From Microbacterium cremeum (lineage in GTDB: Bacteria > Actinomycetota > Actinomycetes > Actinomycetales > Microbacteriaceae), in contig NZ_CP063812.1 of the NCBI RefSeq assembly GCF_015277855.1, forward strand, positions 1,488,001 through 1,552,000: DNA of 64,000 bases, in the 5' to 3' direction. The translations under genes and the position numbers were made by a program. Positions 8,372 to 16,559 of the stretch are shown here, one piece after another. Each line of letters starts with the position of its first letter. Positions within the stretch are counted from its first letter, which is position 1. The notes under the pieces are model-generated. The model saw only the letters and a list, made by a program, of their open reading frames with translations, searched no databases and had not been told where the DNA came from.

Positions 8372-11300
8372 CCGCCGTGCCTCTGCCCGCGCTGCCGGCG
8401 CGGGTGATCGCCGCGGCGCTCGGCCAGTTCCCGCCGACCGAAGAGCAGACCGCCGTCATCGAGGCGCCGCTGGAGCCGGCGCTCGTCGTCGCCGGGGCCG
8501 GCAGCGGAAAGACCGAGACGATGGCGTCACGGGTGGTGTGGCTCGTCGCGAACGGCCTCGTCCGCCGCGACGAGGTGCTGGGCCTCACTTTCACGCGCAA
8601 GGCGGCCGGAGAGCTGGCCGAGCGCATCCAGCGGCGTCTGGCGCGGCTCGCCGAGTTCGAGAAGCGCGGCCTGCTGCCCTGGCTGACGTCGCTGGCCGAG
8701 CAGGGACGCCTCGAGGTCTTCGGTGAGCTGGAGCGGGCAGGCGCCGAAGCCGACCGCGGGGGCGCGGCGCGGCACGAAGCGATGGACGCGCTCGCCCGCG
8801 CCGTCGGCGCCGTGCCGCAGCCGTCGGACGACGACGCGCTGCTGCATCGTCCGGCGGTCGCGACGTACAACAGCTTCGCCGACCAGATCGTCCGCGAGCA
8901 CGCCGTGCGCATCGGGCGGGATGCCGAGGCCGCAGTGCTCTCGGAGTCCGCGGCGTGGCTGCTCATGAGGAGGGTCGTCTTCGCGTCCGACGATCCGCGG
9001 CTGGAGACGCGCGGCGAGGCGGTGCGCTCGATCATCGACGCGGCGCTGCGGATCGCACGCGACGGCGTCGACAACCTCGTGGACTTCGATGTGCTCGCGG
9101 CGTTCCCGGATCGCTTCCGCTCCGTGCTCGAGCTGCCCTCGACTCGGAAGGGCACGGTCGTCTACGCCGAGGTGACCGACGCGGTCGACAAGGTCGCGGC
9201 GCTCGCACTGCTGTCCGACCTCGCTCGCGAGTACGACGCCGAGAAGCGCCGGCTCGGCGTCATCGACTTCTCGGACCAGGTCGCCGGGGCCCTCGAGGTG
9301 GTCGCGAGCCACCGCTCCGTCGCCGAGGAGCTGCGCGACCGGTACCGCGTCGTGCTTCTCGACGAGTACCAGGACACCTCCGTCGTCCAGACCGACCTGC
9401 TGGCGGCGCTCTTCGCCGGCACCGGGGTGATGGCCGTCGGCGACCCTCATCAGGCGATCTACGGCTGGCGCGGCGCGAGCGCCGGCAACCTCGGCGGGTT
9501 CGCGGCCGCCTTCGCGCCCGGTGGCGCGTGCGCGCAGTACTCGCTCCTGACGAGCTGGCGCAACAGCGAGTCCGTGCTCACCGCCGCCAACGCGGTGCTC
9601 GCCCCGCTCGCGGCGTCGGCCGCCGTGCCGGTGCAGGAGCTGCGCCCGCGCCCCGGCGCGCCGGCGGGAGTCGTCGAGCTGGGGTTCGACGCAGACCTCG
9701 ACACCGAAGCCGATCGCGTCGCCTCGTGGTTCGCCCGCGTCCGCTCCGAACGAGCGCGGCAGGGCCTCGCGACGACCGGCGCGATCCTGTTCCGCAGCAA
9801 GAAGCACATGGTGCGCTTCGGCGATGCGCTGGGCCGTCGCGGCATCCCTCACCGCATCCTCGGGCTCGGCGGGCTGCTGTCGACGCCGGAGGTCGTCGAC
9901 GTGGTGTGCGCGCTGCGGGTGATCAGCGACCCGTCCGCCGGATCGTCGCTCATCCGGCTGCTGGCGGGGCCTCGATGGAGCATCGGGCTGCCGGACCTGC
10001 GCGAGCTCGCGGCCCTGGCGCGCCGGATCGCGCGGCACGACTCGTCGCTGCAGCCGCTCGCGCCCGAGGTGGTCGAGCGCATCCGCGGCAGCGCGGGCGA
10101 CGACGACGGGTCGCTCGTCGACGCGCTCGATTTCGTGCTGCGGCACAGCCCCGACCACGGCTGGCTCGCCGCCTTCACTCCCGATGCGCGGGAGCGGCTG
10201 CGCGACGCGGCCGCCGTGTTCGCCGGTCTTCGTCAGGCGAGCGGGATGCCGATCCCCGATCTCGTGCGCCTGGTCGAGCTCGAGCTGCGGCTCGACGTCG
10301 AGCTGGCGGCCAACGAGGCCCGCGGGCCGGCGCGCGTCGCTTCGGCCCAGCTGCGCGCGTTCGTCGACGAGGTGCATGCCTTCCTCGCCGCCGACGAGAC
10401 CGGATCCCTGTCGAGCCTGCTCGCATGGCTCGAGCACGCCGAGCAGCTCGACGAGTTCGCGCCGCGCACCGAGCCTCCGGAAGACGACGTCGTGCAGCTG
10501 CTCACCATCCACGGCTCGAAGGGCCTCGAGTGGGACGCGGTCGCGGTGGTGCGCCTGGTGAAGGACGAGCTGCCGAGCGCCCCGCGCGACACCCGCGCGT
10601 GGCTCGGGTTCGGCGTGCTCCCGTATGCGTTCCGCGGCGACTCGGCGTGGCTTCCTGCGCTGGCGTGGCACTCGGCCGAGACCCAGCAGGACCTCAAGGC
10701 CGCGATCGAGGCTTTCGTCGATGCGAACCGGCAGCGTCAGCTCGAGGAGGATCGACGGCTCGCCTACGTCGCGGTGACGCGGGCGAGAGAGCACCTCCTG
10801 CTCACCGGCTCGCACTGGTCGGGCACCAAGCGGCCGCGCCCGCGCAGCGTCTTCTTCGCCGAGATCGCCGACGCACTCGGGGTCGCGCTCGCCGACGACG
10901 AGCCGGGCGACGACCCGTATCAGGGGGAGCGCCGGGTGCTGCAGTGGCCCATCGACCCGCTCGGCGCGCGGCGGGAGCGGTCGAGCGGGCGGCCGCGACC
11001 GTCGACGGCGCCCTCGCCGCCCCACGGCCCGAGCTCGACCGGCAGGCGGCGCTGCTGTGCCGAGCGCGATGCCCGCCGCGCGCGTCCGGCCCGCACCGCG
11101 CCCACCCGCATCGCCGCGTCGCGCTACAAGGAGTACGTCGCCGACCTCGAGGGCACGCTCGCGCGGATCGCGCGGCCGCTCCCGGAGCGCCCGTTCCGGC
11201 AGACCCGTCTGGGCACGCTCTTCCACGCGTGGGTCGAGCAGCGTTCCGGCCGCCCGGGACTGGGCGGCTCGCTCGACGACGCGCTGTGGGAGCTCGACGA

Positions 11301-11685
11301 CGACGCGCCCGGCACGGAGGCGTCGACCGAGGACGCCGCCGCCCTCGCTGCGCTGCGCGAGCGGTTCCTCGCTTCGGAGTGGGCGTCCCTGCAGCCGATC
11401 GAGGTCGAGACCGAGATCGACTTCACCACGGTGGGGCCGGACGGTCTGCCCCACATCGTGATCTGCAAGCTCGACGCGGTCTACCGCCGGGAAGACCGCG
11501 ACGGGCGCATCGAGATCGTCGACTGGAAGACCGGCGCGGCGCCGCGCACGCCGGCCGAGGAGCAGGAGCGGATGCTGCAGCTCGAGCTGTATCGGCGGGC
11601 GTACCACGCCAAGCACGGCGTCCCGCTCGACGAGATCGACGTCGCGCTGTACTACGTCGGCGAAAACGTCATCCTGCGCGGCTGA
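8368..11685 (+). CDS. UvrD-family helicase-nuclease, AdnA-like subunit, with a probable compensated frameshift
   Basis: A 1105-residue helicase-nuclease, the likely partner of the preceding subunit. Motor motifs: VVAGAGSGKTETM, GLTFTRKAAGELAERI, LLDEYQDTSVVQTD, GDPHQAIYGWRGAS, TIHGSKGLEWDAV and AYVAVTRAREHLLL. Nuclease motifs: GTLFHAWVEQ, ICKLDAVYRR, IEIVDWKTG and MLQLELYRRAY. Between about 10980 and 11057 the main frame reads as low-complexity Arg/Ser/Pro, while the frame that starts at 10980 reads as a normal helical segment (VERAAATVDGAL onward). A one-base loss near 10965-10979 followed by a one-base gain near 11057 would explain this; the frame is open throughout. It overlaps the upstream gene by 4 bases. 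Confidence 0.87.
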   Translation: MTAVPLPALPARVIAAALGQFPPTEEQTAVIEAPLEPALVVAGAGSGKTETMASRVVWLVANGLVRRDEVLGLTFTRKAAGELAERIQRRLARLAEFEKRGLLPWLTSLAEQGRLEVFGELERAGAEADRGGAARHEAMDALARAVGAVPQPSDDDALLHRPAVATYNSFADQIVREHAVRIGRDAEAAVLSESAAWLLMRRVVFASDDPRLETRGEAVRSIIDAALRIARDGVDNLVDFDVLAAFPDRFRSVLELPSTRKGTVVYAEVTDAVDKVAALALLSDLAREYDAEKRRLGVIDFSDQVAGALEVVASHRSVAEELRDRYRVVLLDEYQDTSVVQTDLLAALFAGTGVMAVGDPHQAIYGWRGASAGNLGGFAAAFAPGGACAQYSLLTSWRNSESVLTAANAVLAPLAASAAVPVQELRPRPGAPAGVVELGFDADLDTEADRVASWFARVRSERARQGLATTGAILFRSKKHMVRFGDALGRRGIPHRILGLGGLLSTPEVVDVVCALRVISDPSAGSSLIRLLAGPRWSIGLPDLRELAALARRIARHDSSLQPLAPEVVERIRGSAGDDDGSLVDALDFVLRHSPDHGWLAAFTPDARERLRDAAAVFAGLRQASGMPIPDLVRLVELELRLDVELAANEARGPARVASAQLRAFVDEVHAFLAADETGSLSSLLAWLEHAEQLDEFAPRTEPPEDDVVQLLTIHGSKGLEWDAVAVVRLVKDELPSAPRDTRAWLGFGVLPYAFRGDSAWLPALAWHSAETQQDLKAAIEAFVDANRQRQLEEDRRLAYVAVTRAREHLLLTGSHWSGTKRPRPRSVFFAEIADALGVALADDEPGDDPYQGERRVLQWPIDPLGARRERSSGRPRPSTAPSPPHGPSSTGRRRCCAERDARRARPARTAPTRIAASRYKEYVADLEGTLARIARPLPERPFRQTRLGTLFHAWVEQRSGRPGLGGSLDDALWELDDDAPGTEASTEDAAALAALRERFLASEWASLQPIEVETEIDFTTVGPDGLPHIVICKLDAVYRREDRDGRIEIVDWKTGAAPRTPAEEQERMLQLELYRRAYHAKHGVPLDEIDVALYYVGENVILRG

Positions 11686-11690
11686 GGACG

Positions 11691-13022
11691 TCAGTCGGCG
11701 AGCCAGCGCCGCAGCGCGGCCTCGGACGCCCGCTCCGCGTCGGCGGCGGCATCCGTGTCGGCCGCGCCGTGCGCGCCGAAGGCGGCGCGAGCGCCGTCGC
11801 GGGCCGCAGGACTGCGCGGCTCCGGGGCGGTGAGGGGCTCGATGGGTGCCGTCGACGTGTCGTCGAAGAGGGTGGCCCCGGCCGCCGGATCGACCTCATC
11901 CGGGTCGCTCTCCGCGGCGCCGGTCTCGGCATCCGTCGCCTCCGGCTCGTCGTCGAACCCGTCGGCCACCCACTGCGCGAGCTCCGCCGGGTCGTACGCG
12001 TCGGTCTGCATCGAGGTGTCGATCTCCGGCGGCGTGGCGCCGGGCACGCGGTCGAGGAGGGCGATCGCGTCGTCGACGTCGAGGGCGGCGTGGGGCACGA
12101 GCTCGTCGCCCGCGACGCCGGCCGCGAGCGACTCGAGCAACTCGACCGCGTCGGCGACGATGTCGTCGCGCGCGGAGTCGTGACCGTGCACCAGCCACTG
12201 CGCGAACTCGAGCTCGGCGTACAGCCGGGCGCGTTCGCGCGTGCGGGCGTCGGGCGCGCGTCCGCTGTCGGCCACGTACGCCGCGTACACGTCGTCGGCG
12301 GCGTCGGGCGCCGAGGCGAGCCACTGCAGGTCGGTCGCCGGATCGCCGATCGAGAGCCCGTGCCAGTCGAGGAGGCCGGTGACCGTGGGGACGCCCTCGA
12401 TGTCCTCGAAGAGGAACGACGCGGTGCCCGCACCCCCGAGGACGACGGACGACTCGAAGCGCCACAGCTCATCGGCGTCGGCAGCGCGACGCCACCGCGT
12501 CTCGAGCGACGAGGGCAGGCGCCGCGTGGTGCTCGCCCGATCGATCAGGCGGACGACATCGGCGCGCACCTGCTGCGGCGTGCGCGCGGGGAGTCCCTCG
12601 GCGCGTACGACCGACTGGGGGAGCGCGTGCAGGGCGGCCAGGGCCGTGCCGAGCGAGGTCGCAGCCCCCCGTCCCGGCGGCAGGTGCGCCGCGTCGACCC
12701 GGTAGCCCGGAAGGAAGTCGACGACGACGGCGCGCGAGTCGCCGAGTCCCGCCTCGCCGAGCAGCTCGGGCGCCCGGAAGGGCAGCAGCCCCCGCACGCC
12801 CGGGGTCAGCGCGCGCAGCGCGCGCACCTCGGCGGCGAGCTCCGGCGCCGCGGTGGCGTCGGCCGGCACCCGTACGACGACGCGCCGGCCGTCGTCGAGT
12901 TCGGCGACGGCGGCGTCGTAGCGGCCGGTGGAGCCCTCGGTGAGCGCACCGACTCCGACGACCCCGACCCGCGGGAGAGCCGACGTGACCGACGCGGCTA
13001 GAGTGAGGGGTGAGCGTGCCAT
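11691..13022 (-). CDS. APH/ChoK-type phosphotransferase (kinase-like)
   Basis: A 443-residue aminoglycoside/macrolide-phosphotransferase-fold protein. The ATP-binding beta region is DDGRRVVVRVPAD (about residue 45) and the metal-binding motif LLDWHGLSIGDPATDLQWLA (about 222-241) matches the DxxxxGDPxxDL signature. The catalytic-loop HxDxxxxN is not clearly preserved: the strand before the DWH motif reads FESSVVLGGAGTASFLFED, with Gly and Ala where His/Asp would stand, so activity is uncertain. The last ~120 residues are acidic and low-complexity. The ATG at 13022 follows TACCCT by 6 bases. A similar kinase-like gene (Rv3197) sits near uvrD2 in M. tuberculosis (from memory). Confidence 0.78.
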   Translation of the reverse strand: MARSPLTLAASVTSALPRVGVVGVGALTEGSTGRYDAAVAELDDGRRVVVRVPADATAAPELAAEVRALRALTPGVRGLLPFRAPELLGEAGLGDSRAVVVDFLPGYRVDAAHLPPGRGAATSLGTALAALHALPQSVVRAEGLPARTPQQVRADVVRLIDRASTTRRLPSSLETRWRRAADADELWRFESSVVLGGAGTASFLFEDIEGVPTVTGLLDWHGLSIGDPATDLQWLASAPDAADDVYAAYVADSGRAPDARTRERARLYAELEFAQWLVHGHDSARDDIVADAVELLESLAAGVAGDELVPHAALDVDDAIALLDRVPGATPPEIDTSMQTDAYDPAELAQWVADGFDDEPEATDAETGAAESDPDEVDPAAGATLFDDTSTAPIEPLTAPEPRSPAARDGARAAFGAHGAADTDAAADAERASEAALRRWLAD

Positions 13023-13098
13023 GTGCCCAGGGTAGGTCGGCAGTGCTCGTCCGTCCCCGCGCCACGCCCGGCCCCATCCACGAAGCGGAGCATCCTCG

Positions 13099-14013
13099 AT
13101 GACGGCGCCCGACAGCACGCGTCTCCCTCCGCTCGCGCGTGCGGCGCTGGATCGCGCGGCCGCCGAGCGCAGCACGACGGGTCTCGTCGAGGCGGCGCGG
13201 GCGGATGCCGCCAGCCGCGTGCTCGTGCTCGCCGATGACGCCGCGCCGCTCGCCTCGCCCGCCGAGCTGTGGTGGGTCTCGCCTGCCGATGTGCCCGACG
13301 GTGCCGAATGGGCGTTCCTCGGGCGCGACGACGACGGCGCCGCGGCGCTGGCGGCGGTGCTCCCCGCGGGGTCGCAGGAGCCGTTCGGCGCGCCCGCGGG
13401 ATGGGCAGGACTGCGCAAGGTCGGCGGCGTGCTGTCGGACTTCGACGCCGGCGCGTTCGTCGAGGCGCTCAGCCTCGGGCGGTGGCTGCTGGACGCCCCC
13501 TTCTGCCCGGCGTGCGGGGCGCGTACGGCGATCACCGACGCCGGGTGGTCCCGCGTGTGCCCATCGTGCTCGCGGCAGCACTTCCCCCGCACCGACCCGG
13601 CGGTCATCGTCGCGATCACGAGCGCGCACGACCCCGACCGGCTGCTGCTCGGGTCGAACGCGCTGTGGGGCGCGCACCGGTACTCGTGCTTCGCGGGATT
13701 CGTCGAGGCGGGCGAGTCGCTCGAGGCCTCGGTGCGCCGCGAAGTCGAGGAGGAGTCCGGCATCGCCGTGGGCGACGTGACCTACCGCGGGTCGCAGGCA
13801 TGGCCCTACCCGCGGTCGCTCATGCTCGGCTTCCTCGCGTCGTCGCTGGACGACGCCGCGGCGCGCGCCGACGGCGAGGAGATCGCGGAGGTGCGCTGGT
13901 TCACCCGCGACGAGATCGGCAGCGCGCTCGCGGGCGAGGGCGATGTCGTGCTCCCCGGCCGCGCGTCGATCGCGCACCGCCTCATCGCGGACTGGCACGC
14001 GGAGGAGCCGTGA
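13099..14013 (+). CDS. nudC: NADH pyrophosphatase (NAD+ diphosphatase)
   Basis: A 304-residue Nudix hydrolase of the NudC type, which cleaves NAD(H) to NMN(H) and AMP and in several bacteria removes NAD caps from RNA. A zinc ribbon (CPACG, then CPSCSRQHFPRTDP) precedes the Nudix box GFVEAGESLEASVRREVEEE, and the NudC hallmark SQAWPYPRSLMLGF lies just after it. GGAG (13087-13090) lies 8 bases before the ATG. The stop overlaps the GTGA start of the UvrD2-like helicase, so the two are coupled. Confidence 0.93.
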   Translation: MTAPDSTRLPPLARAALDRAAAERSTTGLVEAARADAASRVLVLADDAAPLASPAELWWVSPADVPDGAEWAFLGRDDDGAAALAAVLPAGSQEPFGAPAGWAGLRKVGGVLSDFDAGAFVEALSLGRWLLDAPFCPACGARTAITDAGWSRVCPSCSRQHFPRTDPAVIVAITSAHDPDRLLLGSNALWGAHRYSCFAGFVEAGESLEASVRREVEEESGIAVGDVTYRGSQAWPYPRSLMLGFLASSLDDAAARADGEEIAEVRWFTRDEIGSALAGEGDVVLPGRASIAHRLIADWHAEEP

Positions 14014-15797
14014 GCGGTCACGCCCTCGCCGGGCTCGACGACCGGCAGCTGGAGGCGGTGACCGCGCTGCGCGGCCCCGTGGCGGTGCTCGCGGGTGCCG
14101 GCACCGGCAAGACCCGCGTCATCACCCATCGCATCGCGCACGGCGTCGACACCGGTGCGTACTCGCCCGGTCGCGTCATGGCCGTGACGTTCACCGCCAA
14201 GGCGGCGGGCGAGATGCGCGGGCGCCTGCGGGCGCTGGGTGTCGAGGGTGTGGCCGCACGCACCTTCCACGCCGCCGCGCTGGCTCAGCTCAACTTCTTC
14301 TGGCCGACGCTCGCGGGCGACACGGCACCGAGCATCGTCGACAACAAGGTGCGTCTGCTGGCGCATGCCGCCGACGGCATCGGACTCGGCCCGGATGTCG
14401 CGACGCTGCGGGATGTCGCGTCTCAGATCGAATGGCGCAAGGTCTCGATGCTCGGCATCGACGAGTACGCTGCCGCGCGTCCGGGAGGCGTCGGACGCCT
14501 CGGCGTCGACCGCGTGGTGGCGCTGCAGCGCGCGTACGAGAAGCTGAAGGACGAACGCCGCCAGCTCGACTTCGAGGACGTCCTCCTCGCGTGCGCCGGC
14601 ATGCTCGAGGCCGAGCCCCAAGTGGCGAAGGCCGTGCGGGAGCAGTACCGCCACTTCACCGTGGACGAATTCCAGGATGTGTCGCCTCTGCAGAACCGCC
14701 TGCTCGAACTGTGGCTCGGCGACCGGCGCGACCTGTGCGTGGTGGGTGACGCGAGTCAGACGATCTACTCCTTCGCCGGCGCCGATGCGCGCTTCCTGCT
14801 GGATTTCGACAAGAAGTACGAGGAGGCGCGGCTGGTGCGCCTCGAGACGAACTACCGTTCGGACTCCCCGATCCTGGCGGTCGCCAACGAGCTCATGCGG
14901 GGCCGGCCGGGCGCGCTGCACCTCTCCGCCGCCGGCAGCGCCGCTCCCGCCGACGGCGCCGACGCGGCGACGGCCGTGCCGACGGTGACGGCCTTCGACG
15001 ACGACCGCGCCGAGGCCCGGGCGGTGGCCGCGCGCATCTCGGCGCAGATCGCGGACGGGATCGACCCGCGCGAGATCGCGGTGCTGTACCGATCCCACGC
15101 GCAGTCGGCCGAGTTGCTCTCGGCTCTCGCCGACGAGGGGATCGCGGCGACCGTCCTCGGGGGCAAGCGCTTCTTCGACCTGCCCGAGGTGCGCCAGGGG
15201 ATCATGGCGCTGCGCGGTGCCTCGGTCGCGCCGATCGACGGCGGCCTCGTCGACACCGTTCGCGACGTGCTCCGCTCGCTCGGGCTGACCGACGACCCGC
15301 CGCAGGCCGGGGGAGCACTGCGCGACGCTTGGGAGGCTCGTGCGGCGCTGCTGCGCCTGGCTCAGGAGGCGCCGGAGGGCACGACCCTCCGTGCCTTCAC
15401 GGACGACCTCGCCGCTCGGGCGAAGACCCACGACGAACCCGCGCGGCGCACCGTGACGCTCGCGACCCTCCACGCGGCGAAGGGGCTGGAGTGGGGGCAC
15501 GTCCACCTCGTCGGCGTGGCCGAGGGCCTCCTGCCGATCTCGTACGCGACGACCTTCGAGCAGGTCGACGAGGAGCGCCGGCTCGCCTACGTGGGGATCA
15601 CGCGGGCCGGGCGAACGCTGTCGCTGACGTGGTCGCGAGGGGGACGGGAGCGGTCGCCGTCGCGCTTTCTGCGAGAGATCGGCAGCGGCACTCTGCGTGC
15701 GGCCGGTGCACCCGCACGCTCCGGTGCAGCGAGCCGGCGCGCAGGGTCACCGAGCGGTTCCTCGGCTGGGAGGGGTTCCGCCCGCGCTCCTCGATGA
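14010..15797 (+). CDS. UvrD2-like superfamily 1 DNA helicase
   Basis: A 595-residue 3'-5' helicase. Motifs: LAGAGTGKTRVITHRI (Walker A), VTFTAKAAGEM, VDEFQDVSPLQNRLLE (motif II), GDASQTIYSFAGAD, ETNYRSDSPIL, TLHAAKGLEWGHV and YVGITRAGRTL. Position beside nudC matches M. tuberculosis uvrD2 (Rv3198c, from memory). I see no HRDC domain: after SPSRFLREIG the final ~50 residues are Ala/Ser/Arg-rich and overlap the convergent gene's 3' end by 200 bases. GGAGGAG (14001-14007) precedes the GTG, which overlaps the NudC stop. Confidence 0.88.
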   Translation: MSGHALAGLDDRQLEAVTALRGPVAVLAGAGTGKTRVITHRIAHGVDTGAYSPGRVMAVTFTAKAAGEMRGRLRALGVEGVAARTFHAAALAQLNFFWPTLAGDTAPSIVDNKVRLLAHAADGIGLGPDVATLRDVASQIEWRKVSMLGIDEYAAARPGGVGRLGVDRVVALQRAYEKLKDERRQLDFEDVLLACAGMLEAEPQVAKAVREQYRHFTVDEFQDVSPLQNRLLELWLGDRRDLCVVGDASQTIYSFAGADARFLLDFDKKYEEARLVRLETNYRSDSPILAVANELMRGRPGALHLSAAGSAAPADGADAATAVPTVTAFDDDRAEARAVAARISAQIADGIDPREIAVLYRSHAQSAELLSALADEGIAATVLGGKRFFDLPEVRQGIMALRGASVAPIDGGLVDTVRDVLRSLGLTDDPPQAGGALRDAWEARAALLRLAQEAPEGTTLRAFTDDLAARAKTHDEPARRTVTLATLHAAKGLEWGHVHLVGVAEGLLPISYATTFEQVDEERRLAYVGITRAGRTLSLTWSRGGRERSPSRFLREIGSGTLRAAGAPARSGAASRRAGSPSGSSAGRGSARAPR

Positions 15798-16464
15798 GCC
15801 GTCCTGCGACGATCCCGGCCTCCCACGTGACCGCGTCGTGGGCGTCGACGGGGCGCCCGATCAGCTGAGCGGCGACGGCGGGCCACGCGGGGTCGGCGTC
15901 CCGGCGGTGCGCCGCGACGCACGACAGGCACGCCGTCACGCCCGGAGCGACGACAGGGCCGACCTCGGCTCCGGATCCGGTGAGCACGACGGGAACGTGC
16001 GGGACGTCCTCGGCCATGAGCGAGGCGACCGTGGCCGGCGGCGCCACCCGGTGTGCGACGAGCACCAGCGCGACGGATCCGGGATCGAGCGTGCCGAGCC
16101 GTTCGAACGGATGCCGCGTGTGCACGTCGTAGCCGGCCGCCTCGAGTCCCGTCGCGATCGACCTGGCGTGGGCGTCGGGCACGTCGGGCACCGCCTGGAC
16201 CGTCAGCCGTCGCCGCTGCGGGCGGTCGGCGGCGAGCGCGCGCCGCAGGCGCGCGAGCAGCCGTGCGGCGTCTTCGGCGGACGGAGCGCCCAGCGCCTGC
16301 GCGAACGGCACGAACGCGCCGTCGGGGATGCCGCGCTCCAGCTCGCGCAGGACGCGCAGCTGCCACGGCTGCGGCTCGTCCAGGATCGCGACCGGCTCGG
16401 CGCCGAACTGGATCGCGGTCGGCGACCGCCATACCGGCGGATGGGAGGGATCGAGGCGCAGCAT
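15598..16464 (-). CDS. Ocin-ThiF-like (RiPP leader-binding-type) protein, orphan
   Basis: A 288-residue protein with a Rossmann-like core and the motif TACLSCVAAHRRDADPAWP, closely similar to the CLRCLDLHRTDRDP-type motif of leader-peptide-binding ThiF-like proteins of azol(in)e peptide (TOMM) pathways. CxxC here plus HAECRC near the end could form one zinc site. There is no cyclodehydratase, dehydrogenase or precursor peptide nearby, and the gene sits among DNA-maintenance genes, so a RiPP role is doubtful; the same position is occupied by an uncharacterised gene (Rv3196) in M. tuberculosis (from memory). The ATG at 16464 is preferred over 16509 because the extra residues are not protein-like. 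Its last 200 bases overlap the helicase gene tail to tail. Confidence 0.7.
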   Translation of the reverse strand: MLRLDPSHPPVWRSPTAIQFGAEPVAILDEPQPWQLRVLRELERGIPDGAFVPFAQALGAPSAEDAARLLARLRRALAADRPQRRRLTVQAVPDVPDAHARSIATGLEAAGYDVHTRHPFERLGTLDPGSVALVLVAHRVAPPATVASLMAEDVPHVPVVLTGSGAEVGPVVAPGVTACLSCVAAHRRDADPAWPAVAAQLIGRPVDAHDAVTWEAGIVAGRLIEERGRNPSQPRNRSVTLRAGSLHRSVRVHRPHAECRCRSLAESATATAPVPLATTSATAFARPA

Positions 16465-16559
16465 GGCTCGATCCTGCCGCCGCGACGACGTCGGAGTCGC
16501 GCTATCCACAGATCACGCCGTGCGGATGCCGGGCACGCGCCCCTGGGGAGGAGCCGGCG

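Noticed and set aside
8527..11616. A long minus-strand open frame opposite the AdnA-like gene
   Set aside because: No recognisable domain, low-complexity charged composition, and the plus strand holds a clear helicase-nuclease.
15598..16464. A RiPP (azole peptide) biosynthetic cluster
   Set aside because: No precursor peptide, YcaO or dehydrogenase gene is nearby.
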